Assembly: GCA_003135995.1 (NCBI GenBank)
Contig: PNBM01000354.1
Location: 3,313 to 11,002, forward strand
Source: Ignavibacteriota bacterium
GTDB taxonomy: Bacteria > Bacteroidota > Ignavibacteria > Tepidaquicellales > Tepidaquicellaceae
Direction: 5' to 3'
Length of the DNA: 7,690 nucleotides
A program made the position numbers and the translations under genes. Under the pieces are notes generated by a model that saw nothing but the letters and a program-made list of their open reading frames with translations, did not search any database and was not told where the DNA came from. Positions 6,182 to 7,690 of the stretch are shown here, piece by piece. The stretch's first letter is position 1; every line of letters begins with the position of its first letter.

Positions 6182-7141
6182 TTAAGGTATTAACTGCAAA
6201 TACCCTTGTGTCGTTTTTATTTGTGAATGACCTAATAACATCATGATCTCAAATAAAGGCTTTCCCTGTTTGGATAATAGACTGGCATATCTATGACGTA
6301 GGTTATGCCAGTTCCAAGGTCTTTGTTTAAGCAGACTTACTTTTCTTGATAAGAACTTTGGTTTTTCAACCCACTGACTAAAAAGTTTTTCGTCATGTTT
6401 AAGTCTAATATCTTTTAGACATAAAGGTCTTGGTATTTTTCTTGGTACTACATTAGAGTCTTTACTTTTACTTGTATAAAGTACAACATAATCATCAAAT
6501 AAATCAGATCCTTTAAACCTTAAAGCTTCTGAAATGCGCGCTCCGGTTTCTTTGACAAAATCAATTAAAAGGTTTTGTTGATGGTTACAAGTAAGTTGAA
6601 TATTTTTAATATCCTTATCTCTTGGAATGTACTTTAGTTTTTTATTTACTGAATAAAGTTTAACTCCTTTACATGGATTTTTAATAGATAAATCATATTG
6701 ATCAATAACATGATTAAAAAGTGCTTTGTACACGGCAATCATTGTATTTACAACATAGTTATCTTTTCCGATTGTTTTTTGCTTTTGAGAAGTGTTTAAA
6801 AGAACTTTTTCAATATCAGCCCGTTTTATGTTTTCTATAGGTACATTACCAATTGAATCTAACAAAACCTTATAATACCGTTTATTATCCTTATAATACT
6901 CTATACTCTTTTTTACTTGAACATAATCAAGTCGTAGGTTAATAGCCTCTAATAGGCTTAAAATTGGCTTCTCAGAGGGGTTTTGAGCTAATTCGGAGAG
7001 TTCTTTGTATTTATTGTTTTCAGCCTTTTTAGCCTCAATTTTGGACGAATAGACTGCCTTAGAAAAATATGTTTCTCCATTAATATCAAATTTATACCAC
7101 CAGCGATTACCCTTTTTAAGTTTTCTTGGATATTGAGCCAA
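6182..7141 (-). CDS. int: Tyrosine site-specific recombinase (integrase)
   Basis: A 319-residue phage-type integrase, which would catalyse integration and excision of the element at tRNA-Asp. Residues about 5-50 form a small arm-type DNA-binding domain (KGNRWWYKFDINGETYFSKA). Residues about 60-155 are the helical core-binding domain. Residues about 170-319 are the catalytic domain. The active-site set is complete: Arg202 in TGARISEAL, a beta-hairpin Lys (225 or 227), His279 and Arg282 in WHNLRHRYASLL, His305 in LLGHSQ, and nucleophile Tyr314 in TTQGYLQL. The start is TTG 7141, chosen because AAAGGAGG (7154-7147) lies five bases upstream and the protein begins MAQYPRKLKKG, normal for this domain. 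It is divergent from the HTH gene at 7293 and convergent with SIR2-TPR. It appears intact. Confidence 0.95.
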   Translation of the reverse strand: MAQYPRKLKKGNRWWYKFDINGETYFSKAVYSSKIEAKKAENNKYKELSELAQNPSEKPILSLLEAINLRLDYVQVKKSIEYYKDNKRYYKVLLDSIGNVPIENIKRADIEKVLLNTSQKQKTIGKDNYVVNTMIAVYKALFNHVIDQYDLSIKNPCKGVKLYSVNKKLKYIPRDKDIKNIQLTCNHQQNLLIDFVKETGARISEALRFKGSDLFDDYVVLYTSKSKDSNVVPRKIPRPLCLKDIRLKHDEKLFSQWVEKPKFLSRKVSLLKQRPWNWHNLRHRYASLLSKQGKPLFEIMMLLGHSQIKTTQGYLQLIP

Positions 7142-7146
7142 AATAT

Positions 7147-7154
7147 CCTCCTTT
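7147..7154 (-). promoter_or_regulatory. Strong ribosome binding site that sets the TTG start of the integrase
   Basis: On the minus strand AAAGGAGG is spaced five bases from the TTG at 7141-7139. It is the strongest Shine-Dalgarno match in the window and decides the non-ATG start. Confidence 0.85.
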
Positions 7155-7171
7155 CTAATTTGTGTTTATTT

Positions 7172-7191
7172 TTTAATTTGAATGAATTAAA
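7172..7191. repeat. AT-only inverted repeat between int and the HTH gene
   Basis: TTTAATT (7172-7178) and AATTAAA (7185-7191) form 7-bp arms around TGAATG in the divergent intergenic region 7142-7292. It could be an operator for the HTH protein or an integrase accessory site. The composition makes chance likely. Confidence 0.25.
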
Positions 7192-7230
7192 TTTTAATGA
7201 GGTAAAAATGAAGTGTCTATTTTTAATGGT

Positions 7231-7259
7231 TTGTTGGGATTTTGAGACAATGATAAATT
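7231..7259 (+). promoter_or_regulatory. Candidate promoter of the excisionase-like gene
   Basis: TTGTTG (7231-7236), 17 bases, then TAAATT (7254-7259) resembles a sigma70-type promoter. Transcription would start near 7266, leaving about 25 bases with GGAG (7282-7285) before the ATG at 7293. Confidence 0.45.
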
Positions 7260-7292
7260 AAAGGTGCGTAGGGTAACTATAGGAGTAATCTT

Positions 7293-7520
7293 ATGGCAAC
7301 CCGTTATCTTTCTGTCAAGGAAGTAGCAGCTCTCCTTAATATTTCTATCAAAACCGTCTATAAAAAGCTGGGTATTATACCAGGTTATTTTAATCTCGGC
7401 GGTATGCATTTCTTTGATGAGGAAGAACTACTGAATGGTCTCAAGCTGTTAGCAACAAGACCTAACAAGACAGCTTCACAATTTCACCAAACCCGTGACA
7501 AGCACGGGTTGATGAAATAA
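7293..7520 (+). CDS. Small excisionase/AlpA-type helix-turn-helix protein
   Basis: A 75-residue protein with a single winged HTH of the excisionase (HTH_17, MerR-like) family. YLSVKEVAALLNISIKTVYKK (5-25) is the HTH, GYFNLGGMHFFDEEELLNGL (31-50) the wing and following helix, and the last 25 residues form a basic polar tail. Proteins of this kind bend DNA at attachment sites as recombination directionality factors (Xis), or regulate integrase genes (AlpA). Start ATG 7293 is supported by GGAG at 7282-7285, seven bases upstream. It is divergent from the integrase with 151 bases between, the usual place for such a partner. Whether it acts as Xis or as regulator cannot be told from sequence. Length is typical, and nothing looks broken. 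Confidence 0.85.
   Translation: MATRYLSVKEVAALLNISIKTVYKKLGIIPGYFNLGGMHFFDEEELLNGLKLLATRPNKTASQFHQTRDKHGLMK
7490..7510 (+). repeat. Perfect inverted repeat in the 3' end of the HTH gene
   Basis: AACCCGTG (7490-7497) and CACGGGTT (7503-7510) form an 8-bp stem with a 5-base loop, within codons 66-73. No T tract follows directly, so it is not itself a terminator. It lies 15 bases before the GC-rich terminator and may be an mRNA stabiliser or a recombination protein site. Confidence 0.4.
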
Positions 7521-7525
7521 TTAAG

Positions 7526-7559
7526 AGCCCTGCCCTTTAATATTGGGGCGGGCTTTTTT
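7526..7559 (+). terminator. Strong intrinsic terminator after the HTH gene
   Basis: AGCCC (7526-7530) with GGGCT (7550-7554), a bulged T7531, then GCCC (7532-7535) with GGGC (7546-7549), loop of about ten bases, followed by TTTTTT (7554-7559). It begins five bases after the HTH stop codon and is much richer in GC than its surroundings. Confidence 0.85.
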
Positions 7560-7564
7560 GTTTA

Positions 7565-7690
7565 TCATCTCTTTCCGCCACAATATCTACGATGAGTGCT
7601 AGAACATTTAGGGTGGTGTCTACTTTTAGACTTATGGCTGTTAGATTTTCCGAATAGCATCATTTTGCCCTGTCTTTTGAATTCTCTTCC
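7565..7690 (-). CDS. Short, highly basic His/Cys-containing reading frame, possibly the C-terminus of a longer gene (partial)
   Basis: On the minus strand a frame is open from the right edge for 41 codons to TGA at 7567-7565. It may begin inside at tandem ATGs (7663 or 7660; 32 or 31 residues), with a weak AGGG five bases upstream, or it may enter from beyond the edge. The product is rich in Lys, Arg, Ser and His, with HHPKC, STHRRYCGG and terminal KR, which might bind nucleic acid or a metal. I do not recognise a family. It is convergent with the HTH gene across the 7526-7559 terminator. The length is too small to prove coding. Confidence 0.35.
   Translation of the reverse strand, partial: GREFKRQGKMMLFGKSNSHKSKSRHHPKCSSTHRRYCGGKR

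Larger units (their letters stand above)
3714..7690. mobile_element. Left part of an integrative element inserted at tRNA-Asp
   Basis: To the right of the tRNA lie, in order, a defence-type cargo gene, a tyrosine integrase, an excisionase-like HTH gene and a small basic reading frame. Tyrosine integrases commonly use tRNA 3' ends as attachment sites, and the tRNA stays intact because the element end rebuilds it. Against certainty, no second copy of the tRNA 3' end (for example GTCTCGTCGATTCCG) is found before 7690, and the integrase lies about 2.5 kb from the tRNA instead of next to it. The right boundary must therefore be outside the window. The left boundary is approximate; it could fall anywhere in the tRNA 3' half up to about 3782. 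Confidence 0.5.

Noticed and set aside
7194..7409. 71-codon minus-strand frame
   Set aside because: It overlaps the promoter and HTH coding region of the excisionase-like gene in antisense and has no family features.

Overview
The window is AT-rich DNA that looks like a member of the Bacteroidota/Ignavibacteriota (FCB) group. The reasons are a TonB-dependent outer-membrane receptor, two lipoproteins with carboxypeptidase-regulatory-like (CarboxypepD_reg) beta domains, and genes that often lack a Shine-Dalgarno sequence. Clear GGAG/GGAGG sites and sigma70-like -35/-10 boxes elsewhere fit Ignavibacteria-like relatives at least as well as classical Bacteroides. The phylum is an inference; no marker gene settles it.

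Left part (1-3640), apparently resident chromosome. The 5' end of a TonB-dependent receptor gene runs leftward off the window (1-468). It is preceded by an untranslated leader (about 479-623) with an intrinsic terminator and a perfect 12-base competing antiterminator arm, which looks like a transcription attenuator or riboswitch of unidentified ligand. Next come two tandem, clearly paralogous lipoprotein genes on the minus strand (812-2056 and 2109-3365).

Middle (3640-3782). A tRNA-Asp(GTC) gene on the plus strand has its own promoter and a strong terminator. Directly after the terminator lies an 11-bp motif, TTTTGGCTACG, duplicated head to tail. This tRNA is the likely attachment site of the element to its right.

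Right part (about 3714-7690), accessory DNA. A single large gene encodes a SIR2-like NADase domain fused to about eleven TPR repeats, which is the architecture of a one-gene anti-phage abortive-infection protein. It converges on a tyrosine integrase gene, and a small excisionase/AlpA-type HTH gene is divergent from the integrase. A GC-rich terminator follows, and then the end of a short, very basic reading frame that runs off the edge. The simplest reading is an integrative element inserted at tRNA-Asp with the SIR2-TPR gene as cargo: Int and the HTH protein would handle integration and excision, and SIR2-TPR would defend the host. The far attachment site is not in the window.
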